From Actinomycetes bacterium (lineage in GTDB: Bacteria > Actinomycetota > Acidimicrobiia > Acidimicrobiales > RAAP-2), in NCBI GenBank assembly GCA_021799615.1, contig JAJZAC010000004.1, positions 1 through 54,225 on the forward strand: DNA of 54,225 nucleotides. The letters are read 5' to 3'. Shown piece by piece: positions 1 through 9,037 of the stretch (position 1 is the first letter of the stretch; every line of letters starts with the position of its first letter). The position numbers and the translations under genes were made by a program. Below the pieces are notes generated by a model. It ran no database searches. It was not told the DNA's origin and saw nothing but the letters and a program-made list of their open reading frames with translations.

Positions 1-360
1 CCGGCTCGTCCAGGTCGTCCCTCCATCGGTCGAGGTGAGGATGCCGTTCCCCACCGCCACACAGGAGGTGGTCGACGGGCACGCGACGCCCGCCAGCTGT
101 GTCACGCCGCTCGGGACGCTCCGGCTCGTCCACGTCACCCCCCCGTCGGTCGAGGTGAGGATGGCGCTCCCCACCGCCACACAAGAGGTGGTCGACGGGC
201 ACGAGACGGCCGCGAGCTGGGTCACGCCGTTCGGGACGCTCTGGCTCGTCCACGTCACCCCCCCGTCGGTCGAGGTGAGGATGGCGGCGCTGACGTCCAC
301 GACATCGAAGAACGAGACCCGGGTGGAGACGGTGCCGACGGCGACGCACGCCTGGGTGGA
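1..360. repeat. 120-bp tandem repeat encoding 40-aa blades
   Basis: Blocks starting at 1, 121 and 241 share ctggctcgtccacgtcacccccccgtcggtcgaggtgaggatg; the first two full blocks are nearly identical. Confidence 0.8.
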
Positions 361-810
361 GGAGCAGGAGACGCCGTCGAGCACATACCCCCGGCTGCTG
401 AACTGGACGCCGTTGATGTCGAACGTCACCGTGGGAGCCACCCGGTCCGACCACGTCGCCCCGCCATCGGTTGTGGTGAGGATGGACCCGCCGCCGTTGG
501 CATTGGCACCCACCGCCACGCAGTCAGTGGTCGTCGGGCATGAGACGGCGTCGAGCCCGCCGGTCGGTGGCGGAAGCTGGCTGCCGACGGACCAGTCGGT
601 CCACGATGCCGTCCTGCCGGTCGCAGTGCCCGGTTGGGCAGCCGTCGCCGCCGCAGGTCCGCCGCCCCCGGCCACCACGCCGGCCGTGCCCAGCACGGTT
701 GCGACGAGGCAGGAGACGACCCGCCTCGGCACGTGCCGATCCCTGGCCGTCGGGCGGACGCGGCGCCGCTCCGACATCACCTGTCGCTCGGATCCCCCTC
801 CAGCCGTCAT
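1..810 (-). CDS. Secreted Ycf48/BNR-like repeat protein (partial, C-terminus beyond window edge)
   Basis: Minus-strand reading gives a signal-like N-terminus, then blades such as ILTSTDGGVTWTSRSVPSGVTQLAGVACPSTTSCVAVG repeated with a 120-bp DNA period. Runs off the left edge, so it is absent from the ORF track. Start at 810 or 777. Confidence 0.75.
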   Translation of the reverse strand, partial: MTAGGGSERQVMSERRRVRPTARDRHVPRRVVSCLVATVLGTAGVVAGGGGPAAATAAQPGTATGRTASWTDWSVGSQLPPPTGGLDAVSCPTTTDCVAVGANANGGGSILTTTDGGATWSDRVAPTVTFDINGVQFSSRGYVLDGVSCSSTQACVAVGTVSTRVSFFDVVDVSAAILTSTDGGVTWTSQSVPNGVTQLAAVSCPSTTSCVAVGSAILTSTDGGVTWTSRSVPSGVTQLAGVACPSTTSCVAVGNGILTSTDGGTTWTSR

Positions 811-1029
811 GGACACCCGCCCCCCTCCGCCGTCTCCCGGTTGGCCGCCCCGTGCGTCGAACACGGGGACAGGTCTGTTCCCGGAGGCGATCCTACGACC
901 GGGGGTGGACGACCGCTCGTCACCTGGGCCGGATGGGGTCACGGGTTGCCGGGCGGTCGGACGGCGCGGACGCCCGTCGCCGGGCGACGACGCCCGCCTC
1001 CGCCCCTCCGGGCGTGGGAGAGTGACTCC

Positions 1030-1422
1030 ATGGCAGCCGTCACGTTCCCGCTCGCCGAGTTCTGCAACCTGGAGATCGACCAGGTCGTACCCGGGCATGC
1101 CCTCGGGACCGTGCGCCTCGACCCCGCCCGCCACGCCAACCCCAACGGCGTGGCCCACGGCGGCGTGCTGTTCACCGCCGTCGACACCACCATGGGGGCC
1201 GCCACCCAGAGCGCCCTCGGCCCCGACCAGATCTGCGCCACCATCGAGGTGCAGATCCGCTTCTTCCGGCCGGTGGCCGCCGGGACGGTCCACATCGACA
1301 CCGAGGTCGTCAACCAGGGGCGCAAGGTCGTACACCTCGCCTCCCTGGTGACCGACGACGACGGCCGCAAGGTGGCCATGGCCACCGGTTCCTTCGCCGC
1401 CCTCGACACCCGGCCGGCCTGA
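1030..1422 (+). CDS. PaaI-family hotdog thioesterase
   Basis: MAAVTFPLAEFCNLEIDQVVPGHA...NPNGVAHGGVLFTAVDTTMG...; HGG hotdog motif. Start chosen inside the longer ORF 634..1422. Confidence 0.85.
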   Translation: MAAVTFPLAEFCNLEIDQVVPGHALGTVRLDPARHANPNGVAHGGVLFTAVDTTMGAATQSALGPDQICATIEVQIRFFRPVAAGTVHIDTEVVNQGRKVVHLASLVTDDDGRKVAMATGSFAALDTRPA

Positions 1423-1462
1423 ACGCCACGCCGGCCTGAACGCCACCCCGGCGGTGCACCCC

Positions 1463-2233
1463 TCAGGGCCGGCGATCCAGGCGGGCGGCCACCCCCCGCA
1501 GGTCGCCGTCGTCGTCGCTCCAGAAGTCGTGGCGCCCGAACCCGGCGGCCGCCAGCGCCTCCCCCACCGGCACCCCCTGGTCGCCGCCGATCTCGGTCAC
1601 CAGCCACCCCCCCGGCACCAGCAGCCGGGCGGCACCGGCGACGACGCGCCTGACCAAGTCGAGCCCGTCGGCGCCGCCGTCGAGGGCGACGTGGGGCTCG
1701 TAGCTGACGACGTCCGACGGCAGCAGGCGCAACGCGCCGGTGGGCACATAGGGGGCAACCGCGCACACGACGTCGAAGGCGCCACCGGCCAGGCCGGCGT
1801 CGAGGTCGGCCACCACGGCGTCGATGCCGTTCATGCGGGCGCACACCGCGGCCCGGGGGTCGAGGTCGGTGCCGACGACCGTGCCAGCCGGGCGGAACGC
1901 CCGCACGGAGGCGCCCACCGCGCCGGTGCCGGTGCACAGGTCGGCGACCCGGCCCCGCCGGGGCGTGAGCTCGGCCGCACGGGCAGCCAACTCCTCGCTC
2001 TGGGTCCGCGGAACGTAGAGCCCCGGCCCGACGTGCACCGTCCGGCCCATGAACTCGACCCGGCCGACGATCCACGCCAGCGGCTCGCCACGCTCGCGGC
2101 GCGCCGCCCACCGCTCGACGGCGGCCCGGTCGTCCGCCTCGGCCACCAGGATGGCGGCCTCTTCGTCGGCGGCCACGCATCCGGCCGCGGCCAGTCGGGC
2201 GCGGGTCCGGCGTTCGAGGTCGGCAGAGCGCAC
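1463..2233 (-). CDS. PrmC/HemK-related protein N5-glutamine methyltransferase-like protein with altered NPPY motif
   Basis: VADLCTGTGAVG SAM-binding motif, EPHVALDGGADGLDLVRRVV; the NPPY position reads VAPY. GTG start at 2233 preferred over the ORF start. Confidence 0.75.
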   Translation of the reverse strand: MRSADLERRTRARLAAAGCVAADEEAAILVAEADDRAAVERWAARRERGEPLAWIVGRVEFMGRTVHVGPGLYVPRTQSEELAARAAELTPRRGRVADLCTGTGAVGASVRAFRPAGTVVGTDLDPRAAVCARMNGIDAVVADLDAGLAGGAFDVVCAVAPYVPTGALRLLPSDVVSYEPHVALDGGADGLDLVRRVVAGAARLLVPGGWLVTEIGGDQGVPVGEALAAAGFGRHDFWSDDDGDLRGVAARLDRRP

Positions 2234-2276
2234 GGGGGCAGTCTCACACTCCGACCGGGGCCGGCGTGGCCCGGCA

Positions 2277-2305
2277 TTGCCAACCGACGGCCGGCTGCCT
2301 AGCGT
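2277..2305 (+). promoter_or_regulatory. Putative housekeeping sigma promoter (-35 TTGCCA, 17 bp, -10 TAGCGT)
   Basis: TTGCCA 2277-2282, exact 17-bp spacer, TAGCGT 2300-2305, upstream of the CDS at 2341. Confidence 0.45.
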
Positions 2306-2340
2306 CCCGGTGACACCCGTCCCCAGCACGAGGAGCCCGA

Positions 2341-2871
2341 ATGACCGACGTGTCCATCCTGACCGACGGGATCGACCTGTCCCCCATCGAGCAGTGCCTC
2401 AACCGTTGGCACTCGGTCCTCACGGGGGAACGAGGGGCCCTGGAGGCGCTCATCGCCGACGACGCCGTCTTCCGTTCACCGATCGTCTACACGCCCCAGC
2501 GGGGCAAGGACCTGGTCCTCATGTACCTGACGGGGGCGTCCATGACCTTCGGCGGTGACGGGACCTCCGGCACCGTGGCGCCACCGGGGGCGGGCACGCC
2601 CCGAGAGCCGGTGACGACAGACCCCGACGGCAACCCCTGGGACGGACGGTTCCGCTATGTGCGCAAGGTCACCGGGACGCACGACGCCGTCCTCGAATTC
2701 GAGACGACCATGCAGGGCACCTACGTGAACGGCGTCGACATGATCCGGTGCGACGACTCGGGGACCATCGTCGACTTCACCGTCATGATCCGCCCCCTCC
2801 AGGCCGTCGACGCCGTCCACCGGGCCATGGGGGCCACCCTCGAGCGGATGAAGGCGCGAGGCGGCTCCTGA
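2341..2871 (+). CDS. SnoaL/NTF2-like fold protein
   Basis: MTDVSILTDGIDLSPIEQCLNRWHSVLTGERGALEALIADDAVFRSPIVYTP... typical NTF2-like pattern. Confidence 0.65.
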   Translation: MTDVSILTDGIDLSPIEQCLNRWHSVLTGERGALEALIADDAVFRSPIVYTPQRGKDLVLMYLTGASMTFGGDGTSGTVAPPGAGTPREPVTTDPDGNPWDGRFRYVRKVTGTHDAVLEFETTMQGTYVNGVDMIRCDDSGTIVDFTVMIRPLQAVDAVHRAMGATLERMKARGGS

Positions 2872-3011
2872 CCCCCCGGACGAGCCTCCGGCCCCGGACC
2901 CGGCTTCACCACGTCGCCGTCCGCCCCCAGATCGAGCCCGACCACACCGGCCGGCCTCCTTCGACCGCCCGGTGTGGACGATCACCGGCACGCTGCGCTC
3001 CGCGCTCGGCG

Positions 3012-5156
3012 TCAGCCGGCGTGGGGACGGAACCTGCGCAGGCGCAGCGAGTTGGTCACCACGAAGACGCTGGAGAACGCCATGGCCCCGGCGGCCACCA
3101 CCGGGTTGACCACGCCGGCGATGGCGAGGGGCAGGGCCACCACGTTGTAGGCGAACGCCCAGAAGAGGTTGCCCTTGATGGTGGCGAGGGTGCGGCGGGC
3201 CAGGCGGATGGCATCGGCGGCGGCCCGCAGGTCACCCGTCACCAAGGTGACGTCCGAGGCCTCGATGGCCACGTCGGTCCCGGTCCCGATGGACATCCCC
3301 AGGTCGGCCTGGGCCAGCGCCGGGGCGTCGTTCACCCCGTCGCCCACCATGGCGACCACCTCACCCGCCTGCTGGAGGCGCCGGACCTCGGCCGCCTTGT
3401 CGCCCGGCAGCACCCCGGCCACCACCCGCTCGATGCCGACCGCGCCGGCCACGGCACGGGCGGCGCGCTCGTTGTCCCCCGTCAGCAGGACCGGGGTGAG
3501 CCCCAGTGCCCGCAGGTCGGCCACCGCGGCGCGGCTGGAGGCCTTCACCTCGTCGGCCACCGACACCAGGCCGAGCGACACGCCGTCGGCCACCACCTCG
3601 ACCACCGTCTCGCCCCGCCCTTCGAGCCGGGCGACAGCCGCCGCGTCCGCGCCGGACGACGGCCGGCCGACCGTGACGGCCCGCCCCCCGACGACGGCCT
3701 CCACCCCCACACCGGATCTGGCCGTGAAGTGCCCGGCCTCCTCCACCGACCCCAGGCGCACCATGCCCAGCTCCACCACGGCCCGGGCAACCGGGTGCTC
3801 GCTGCCCGCCTCGGCCGCGGCCGCCGCCGCCAGGAGGTCCTCCTCGCTGACTCCGGGCGCCGGCACCAGCGACGCCACCGCCATGCGTCCCTCGGTCACC
3901 GTCCCCGTCTTGTCCAGGACGATCGTCGTCACCTGCCGGGTCTGCTCGAGGACCTCGGGCCCCTTGATGAGCACGCCGATCTGGGCGCCACGGCCCGTCC
4001 CCACCATCAGCGCCGTGGGTGTGGCCAGTCCGAGCGCGCACGGGCAGGCGATCACGAGCACAGCCACCCCGGCGGTGAAGGCCGCCTCCGCCGACGCACC
4101 CGACACCAGCCACCCCGCCAACGTGGCGAGCGAGACCGCTATCACGATGGGCACGAAGACGGCAGACACCCGATCGGCCAAGCGCTGCACCTCGGCCTTG
4201 CCCGCCTGGGCCTGGGCCACCAGGCGGGCGATCTGGGCCAGCGCCGTGCCCGACCCCACCCGGGTGGCACGCACGACCAGGCGGCCCGACGTGTTCACCG
4301 TGGCCCCGGCCACCTCGTCGCCCGGGCCGACGTCGACGGGCGCGGACTCACCCGTCAGCAGGGAGCGGTCGATGGCCGACGTCCCCGACTCCACCACGCC
4401 GTCGGTGGCCACCTTCTCCCCCGGCCGCACGACGAACCGGTCGCCGACCACCACGTCGGCCGCCGGGATCGTCACCTCCCCTCCGTCCCGCAGGACGTGG
4501 GCCTCCTTGGCGCCGAGCGCGGCCAGGGCCCGGATGGCCTCGCCCGAGCGGCGCTTGGCCCGGGCCTCGAGGTAGCGGCCGAGGAGGATGAGCGCGGTGA
4601 TGGCCGCCGCCGTGTCAAAGTAGATGGCTTGGGGCATCCCGCTGGCAAGCACCACCGTCGACCACGTCCAGGCGGCCAGTGTCCCGACCGAGATGAGGGT
4701 GTCCATGGTGGCCGCGCCGTGGCGGGCGTTGGCCAGGGCGGCACGGTGGAACGGCCAGCCGGCCCAGAAGACGACCGGCGTGGCCACCGCCAGCGCCACC
4801 CACTCCCAGCCCGGGAACCGGAGGGCACTGAACCAGGCCAATGCGGCCAGCACCACCGCGGCCGACCCGGCGACGGCCAGCCGGGCCCGGTACGGGCGGG
4901 TGGGGTCGTCGTCATCGGCGCCCGCAGCCGGGAGCGCCGCCTCGTAGCCGGCGGCCTCCACCGCGGCCACCAGGTCTTCCAGGTCGACGAGCGAGGGGTC
5001 GAACTCGACGGCCGCTTCCTCGGTGGCGAAATTCACGGTCGCCGCCACGCCGTCCAGCTTGTTGAGGCGGCGCTCGATCCGTGCCGCGCACGACGCACAG
5101 GTCATGCCGGTGATGGCCAGCTCGACCCGGCCCGTACCGTCACGGACGACCGTCAT
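3012..5156 (-). CDS. copA: Copper-translocating P-type ATPase
   Basis: HMA motif GMTCASC, TGES, CPCALGLATP, DKTGTVTEG, SEHPVARAV, GDGVNDAPALA. Confidence 0.95.
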   Translation of the reverse strand: MTVVRDGTGRVELAITGMTCASCAARIERRLNKLDGVAATVNFATEEAAVEFDPSLVDLEDLVAAVEAAGYEAALPAAGADDDDPTRPYRARLAVAGSAAVVLAALAWFSALRFPGWEWVALAVATPVVFWAGWPFHRAALANARHGAATMDTLISVGTLAAWTWSTVVLASGMPQAIYFDTAAAITALILLGRYLEARAKRRSGEAIRALAALGAKEAHVLRDGGEVTIPAADVVVGDRFVVRPGEKVATDGVVESGTSAIDRSLLTGESAPVDVGPGDEVAGATVNTSGRLVVRATRVGSGTALAQIARLVAQAQAGKAEVQRLADRVSAVFVPIVIAVSLATLAGWLVSGASAEAAFTAGVAVLVIACPCALGLATPTALMVGTGRGAQIGVLIKGPEVLEQTRQVTTIVLDKTGTVTEGRMAVASLVPAPGVSEEDLLAAAAAAEAGSEHPVARAVVELGMVRLGSVEEAGHFTARSGVGVEAVVGGRAVTVGRPSSGADAAAVARLEGRGETVVEVVADGVSLGLVSVADEVKASSRAAVADLRALGLTPVLLTGDNERAARAVAGAVGIERVVAGVLPGDKAAEVRRLQQAGEVVAMVGDGVNDAPALAQADLGMSIGTGTDVAIEASDVTLVTGDLRAAADAIRLARRTLATIKGNLFWAFAYNVVALPLAIAGVVNPVVAAGAMAFSSVFVVTNSLRLRRFRPHAG

Positions 5157-5359
5157 CAGTCGGCCTCGTACCCGGCCTCGTCGATGGCAGCTCGCAGGGC
5201 GGCGTCGTCCAGGCCCTCGCCGGTCACCTTCACCGCCTTCGTCTCCAGATCGACGTCGACAGCCTGGACCCCTGCGACGGCCTGAAGCTCGGTGGACACC
5301 GCATGCGTGCAGTGGCTACACGTCATGCCCGGCACCGTGTAGGTCATCGTCTCGCTCAT
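5156..5359 (-). CDS. copZ: Copper chaperone, heavy-metal-associated domain
   Basis: MSETMTYTVPGMTCSHCTHAVSTEL...; 67 aa, overlaps the copA start. Confidence 0.9.
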   Translation of the reverse strand: MSETMTYTVPGMTCSHCTHAVSTELQAVAGVQAVDVDLETKAVKVTGEGLDDAALRAAIDEAGYEAD

Positions 5360-5444
5360 CGCTCTCCATCCCTTCCGTCGTGGTTCTCGTGGTCATCGGT
5401 GCTCACGTCGCCGCCCCTCGCCGATGGGTGGGTCCCGGCGGCCG

Positions 5445-5837
5445 TCACAGCCGCACCACCTGGCGGATGGTGGCCGTGACCTCGTCCAGCTGTGCAGCCC
5501 CCGCCTCGGGGGACTCGCCGGCTGCGGACAGCACACAGTGCCGCAGATGGTCGTCGAGCAACCCGACGGCCACCTCCTGGAGGGCCCGGGTGGCCGACGC
5601 CACCTGCACCACCACCTCGGGGCACCAGCGATCCGACTCGATCATCTGCTGGAGCCCGCGGACCTGACCTTCGATCTTCCGCAACCGGACGAGATAGTCG
5701 TCCTTACCCGAGGCGTAACCGCGACGCGCACCGTCGCGCCCGGCGGCACCCGCGGACCCTCGTCCCCGGGCCGGCGTCGATCCGTTGCTCGTGGTCATGT
5801 GCCCGGCCGTGCAGCCAGTGCCGTCCATGCCCTTCAT
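5445..5837 (-). CDS. csoR: CsoR-family copper-sensing transcriptional regulator
   Basis: YLVRLRKIEGQVRGLQQMIESDRWCPEVVVQVASATRALQEVAVGLLDDHLRHC with C/H/C ligand pattern. The N-terminal extension may be over-called. Confidence 0.9.
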   Translation of the reverse strand: MKGMDGTGCTAGHMTTSNGSTPARGRGSAGAAGRDGARRGYASGKDDYLVRLRKIEGQVRGLQQMIESDRWCPEVVVQVASATRALQEVAVGLLDDHLRHCVLSAAGESPEAGAAQLDEVTATIRQVVRL

Positions 5838-5853
5838 CGTACTGGTCAGATAC

Positions 5854-5868
5854 CCCTACCGGGTAGGG
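5854..5868. promoter_or_regulatory. CsoR-type operator palindrome
   Basis: CCCTACC-G-GGTAGGG perfect inverted repeat 17 bp upstream of csoR. Confidence 0.65.
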
Positions 5869-5916
5869 CCATAGGTCCCGACGGGCCCCCACGGGGGCCG
5901 ACCCGACCCGACCCGG

Positions 5917-5934
5917 CCCGGGTGCCGACCCGGG
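5917..5934 (-). terminator. Hairpin downstream of sbcC (no U-tract)
   Basis: CCCGGGT-GCCG-ACCCGGG, 7-bp perfect stem just past the sbcC stop. Confidence 0.45.
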
Positions 5935-5938
5935 TCCG

Positions 5939-8900
5939 TCACTCCGGCGGGTAGGTGAGGGTCGCCAGTGAACCGCTGGTCGTCGTCGCGACGGTGATCC
6001 CGTTGGGCAGCGCCCGGTTGAGCTCGGTGACGTGACTGATCACCCCCACCACCCGACCCCCGTCCTCCAGGGAGCGCAGCACCTCCACCACGCCATCGAG
6101 CGATTGGGCGTCGAGCGAGCCGAACCCCTCGTCGACGAACAGAGCACCGATCTCCCGGTTGGCACCACCCGACACGACATCGGCCAGCCCGAGAGCCAAC
6201 GCCAACGCGGCCATGAACGTCTCCCCGCCCGAGAGCGTGGTCGCCGGACGGACCTGACCGGTGTTCACGTCGAACACGGCCAGGTCGAGCCCCGACTGCC
6301 GGCGTCCGTCCGCGCTCCCCTCACCCAGACGGAGCGCGAATCGGCCCCCGGTCATCGTGGCCAGCCGCTCGTTGGCCTGCGAGAGGACCTGCCGCAGGTA
6401 GGCGGCCAGGACCCAATTCTGCAGCGACAGACGCTCGTCAACCCCGGCGCCACCCTGGCCGGCGCACAACTGCGCCACCGTCTTCGCCTCCTCCAGGGCG
6501 CGGCGGGTCCGCTCGACGGCGGCCAGCGCGGCTGCCACCTTGTCGGGAGCCGTACGCAGGTGTGCTGCCGCAGCCGCCACGACAGCCTGGCGGCCGACCA
6601 GGTCCGTGAGGCGCTCCTCCGCCGCAGCGAGCGCGGCCTCCGCTGGCCCAGCGTCAGGTCGAGCCGCGGGGACTCCGGCCTGTTCGTAGGCGGCGATGCG
6701 AGAACGCACCTCGGTACGGCGGTCCCTGCGCCCGGTCGACGCCGCACGGCGCCGGGCCAGCTCGTCGGGTTCCATCATCCGTTCCGCCAGGGCCGCCGGA
6801 CCGTCCACCCCGAGCTCGGCCATGGATGGTGCCAGGGCGGCGCGGTACTGGTCACGGGCGGCCTCCGACTCCTCCACCCGGGCCAGCGCGCCGGCCAGCT
6901 CCCGGACCTGGGCAGCCAACGCACGGCGAGCTTCGGCCTCGCTGGCGAGGGAACGGAACGAGCCGTGATCGTCCACGAACGACTGGCGATCGCGTTCGAA
7001 CGCAGCAGCCCGCTCCTCCACCCGCGCCGCCGCCACCGACAGCGCGCCCGATTCCTCGGCCAGCGCGCGCCGGGCCACCGACAGCGCGCCGGTGCGCCGG
7101 TCGAGATCTGCAGCCAGGGTCGTCGAATCGGCCTCGGCTCGCCGTGCCACCTGATCCCGGTCCGCGGCAGCCACGAGCGCCCGCTCGGCAGCGGCCAGAT
7201 CGGGCCCATCGCCGATCGCGTCGAGCTTCGCCTCCGCCGTCACACGGGCTGCCTGTGCGGCGCTCTGCGCCTGTCGGGCTTCTTCCAGCGCACGTTCGGC
7301 CCGGGCCACAGCGTCGTCGTCGGGGGCACCGTCGAGGAGTGCCGCCGGTGCCGGATGGTCCGGCGAACCGCACGTCGGGCATGGTTCGCCGTCGACCAGG
7401 TGGGCGGCAAGGCGTCCGGCCAGCCCTTGGCGCCAGGCGCCACGGACCCGGTCAAGCTCACGGCGAGCCGCTTCGAGGTTCTCCGTGGCCGACTCGTCAG
7501 CGGCAACCGACCGTGTCACGGCATCGGTCGCAGCTGCACGCCGACGAGCCCGGTCCACATCTGCCTGGCACGTGGCGAGGGCGACCTCGGCGGCGTGCCG
7601 GTCGGCTGCCTGACGCGCCAGCTCGTCGAGGCGTACCCGGTCCGCCTCGACGGCCGCCTCCCGGGCCTCCTGGTCCTCCGTGGCACTGGCATGGGCGAGG
7701 TTGCGGCTGGCGAGATCTCCCCGCGCCTCCTCGATCTGCGCCGCCTCGGCAGACAGGGAGGCGAACTGCCGCTCACCGGCGTCGAGACGTTCGGCCTCGG
7801 CGGCGATCCGCGCTGCCAGCTCGGAGACCTGCGGGGAGCGCGTCAACTCGCCGGCGGGGAGGTCCCCTTCCCATGCCGCCCCGATCCGAGCCACCAGGCC
7901 GTCCCGCTCGACCCCGGCGCCGGCGAGCTCGGCGACCGCCTGCTGCCACCCGGCGAGCGCCCCCGCCAGAGCGGAGACCGACCGTGCCCGGTCGAGCTCC
8001 GCCTCCTCGTGTGCGTCACGCTCCTCCTCGTCCTCGAACGACCGCGCGGCAGCCAGGTCGGCCTGCCACCGGTCCCACGCGTCGGCGGCAGCGACGGTGT
8101 CGTCACGGCGGAGACGGGCCTGATCCCGCTCGGTGGCGGCCCCCGCGACCAGAGCGCCGAGCTCCGCCTCCACACGCGCCACGTCATCGAGGAGCGCATC
8201 CAGGCCGGGAGGTTCGCCGCCGGCCTGCTCGCCGCCGGGAGGTTCGCCGCCGGCCTGCTCGCCGCCGGGAGGTTCGCCGCCGGCCTGCTCGCCGCCGGGC
8301 GGCGTGTCCGCCGGGCCTCGGGCCCATCGGCCCAGAGCGCCGGGGTCGATGCCGTCGGGGAGCCCGGCGACGAGACGCTCCGCCTCGCCGGCCACCCCGT
8401 CGACGGCGGACCGCTGCTCGGCCTGGGCCCGGTCGAAGTCTCCCTGGCGAGCCTGGGCGATCGCCTTGAGGGCGTCCGTCACGCGGGCGTAGATGTCGAC
8501 AGGGAAGAGCTGGGTGAGGAGGGCGGACCGCTGTCTGGTGTCGGCCTTCAGCACCTCCTCGAACCGCCCCTGGGGGATGAGGACCACCTGTTCGAACTGG
8601 TCCTTCGTCAACCCGACCAGGTCGATCACCCGGGCGGCGACGTCGGACTGCCGGCTGAACCCGCCGGCGTCCTCGCCGGACCGCCGCAACAGGGCCGACG
8701 GTGCCTGTAGGACCGCTTCGCCGGAGCCACGCCGCCTCGGGACGGCCTGGCGCGGCGCACGTTCGATCGTCCACGTCTCCCCGCCCACCTCGAACTCGAG
8801 GGTCACCCGGGTGCGCGTCGACGGGTCGGCGTACTGGCTGCGCACGTTGCCGTCGGCACGGAACCCGGGGAGATCGCCGTAGAGCGCGTAGACGATCGCG

Positions 8901-9037
8901 TCGAAGATGGTCGACTTGCCGGCCCCGGTCGGCCCGGTGATGGCGAACACCCCGTGGCGACCCATCCGGGCGAAGTCGACCTCGAGCGTGCCCGCGTACG
9001 ATCCGAACGCCTGGAGGACCAAACGGAGGGGCTTCAC
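5939..9037 (-). CDS. sbcC: SbcC/Rad50-type SMC ATPase, exonuclease subunit
   Basis: MKPLRLVLQAFGSYAGT...GPTGAGKSTIFDAIVYALYG; Zn-hook CPTCG; C-terminal LSGGETFMAALALALGLADVV. Confidence 0.93.
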   Translation of the reverse strand: MKPLRLVLQAFGSYAGTLEVDFARMGRHGVFAITGPTGAGKSTIFDAIVYALYGDLPGFRADGNVRSQYADPSTRTRVTLEFEVGGETWTIERAPRQAVPRRRGSGEAVLQAPSALLRRSGEDAGGFSRQSDVAARVIDLVGLTKDQFEQVVLIPQGRFEEVLKADTRQRSALLTQLFPVDIYARVTDALKAIAQARQGDFDRAQAEQRSAVDGVAGEAERLVAGLPDGIDPGALGRWARGPADTPPGGEQAGGEPPGGEQAGGEPPGGEQAGGEPPGLDALLDDVARVEAELGALVAGAATERDQARLRRDDTVAAADAWDRWQADLAAARSFEDEEERDAHEEAELDRARSVSALAGALAGWQQAVAELAGAGVERDGLVARIGAAWEGDLPAGELTRSPQVSELAARIAAEAERLDAGERQFASLSAEAAQIEEARGDLASRNLAHASATEDQEAREAAVEADRVRLDELARQAADRHAAEVALATCQADVDRARRRAAATDAVTRSVAADESATENLEAARRELDRVRGAWRQGLAGRLAAHLVDGEPCPTCGSPDHPAPAALLDGAPDDDAVARAERALEEARQAQSAAQAARVTAEAKLDAIGDGPDLAAAERALVAAADRDQVARRAEADSTTLAADLDRRTGALSVARRALAEESGALSVAAARVEERAAAFERDRQSFVDDHGSFRSLASEAEARRALAAQVRELAGALARVEESEAARDQYRAALAPSMAELGVDGPAALAERMMEPDELARRRAASTGRRDRRTEVRSRIAAYEQAGVPAARPDAGPAEAALAAAEERLTDLVGRQAVVAAAAAHLRTAPDKVAAALAAVERTRRALEEAKTVAQLCAGQGGAGVDERLSLQNWVLAAYLRQVLSQANERLATMTGGRFALRLGEGSADGRRQSGLDLAVFDVNTGQVRPATTLSGGETFMAALALALGLADVVSGGANREIGALFVDEGFGSLDAQSLDGVVEVLRSLEDGGRVVGVISHVTELNRALPNGITVATTTSGSLATLTYPPE
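8204..8299. repeat. 30-bp tandem repeat x3 (+partial) inside sbcC
   Basis: gccgggaggttcgccgccggcctgctcgcc at 8204, 8234, 8264; encodes repeated PPGGEQAGGE. Confidence 0.95.

Noticed and set aside
35-1351. 438-aa plus-strand ORF
   Set aside because: Antisense to the blade-repeat gene and then out of frame with the thioesterase.
2748-5285. 845-aa plus-strand ORF
   Set aside because: Antisense to copA/copZ; His/Gly/Arg-rich composition typical of open antisense frames in high-GC DNA.
6032-8710. 892-aa plus-strand ORF
   Set aside because: Antisense to sbcC, no coherent domain motifs.
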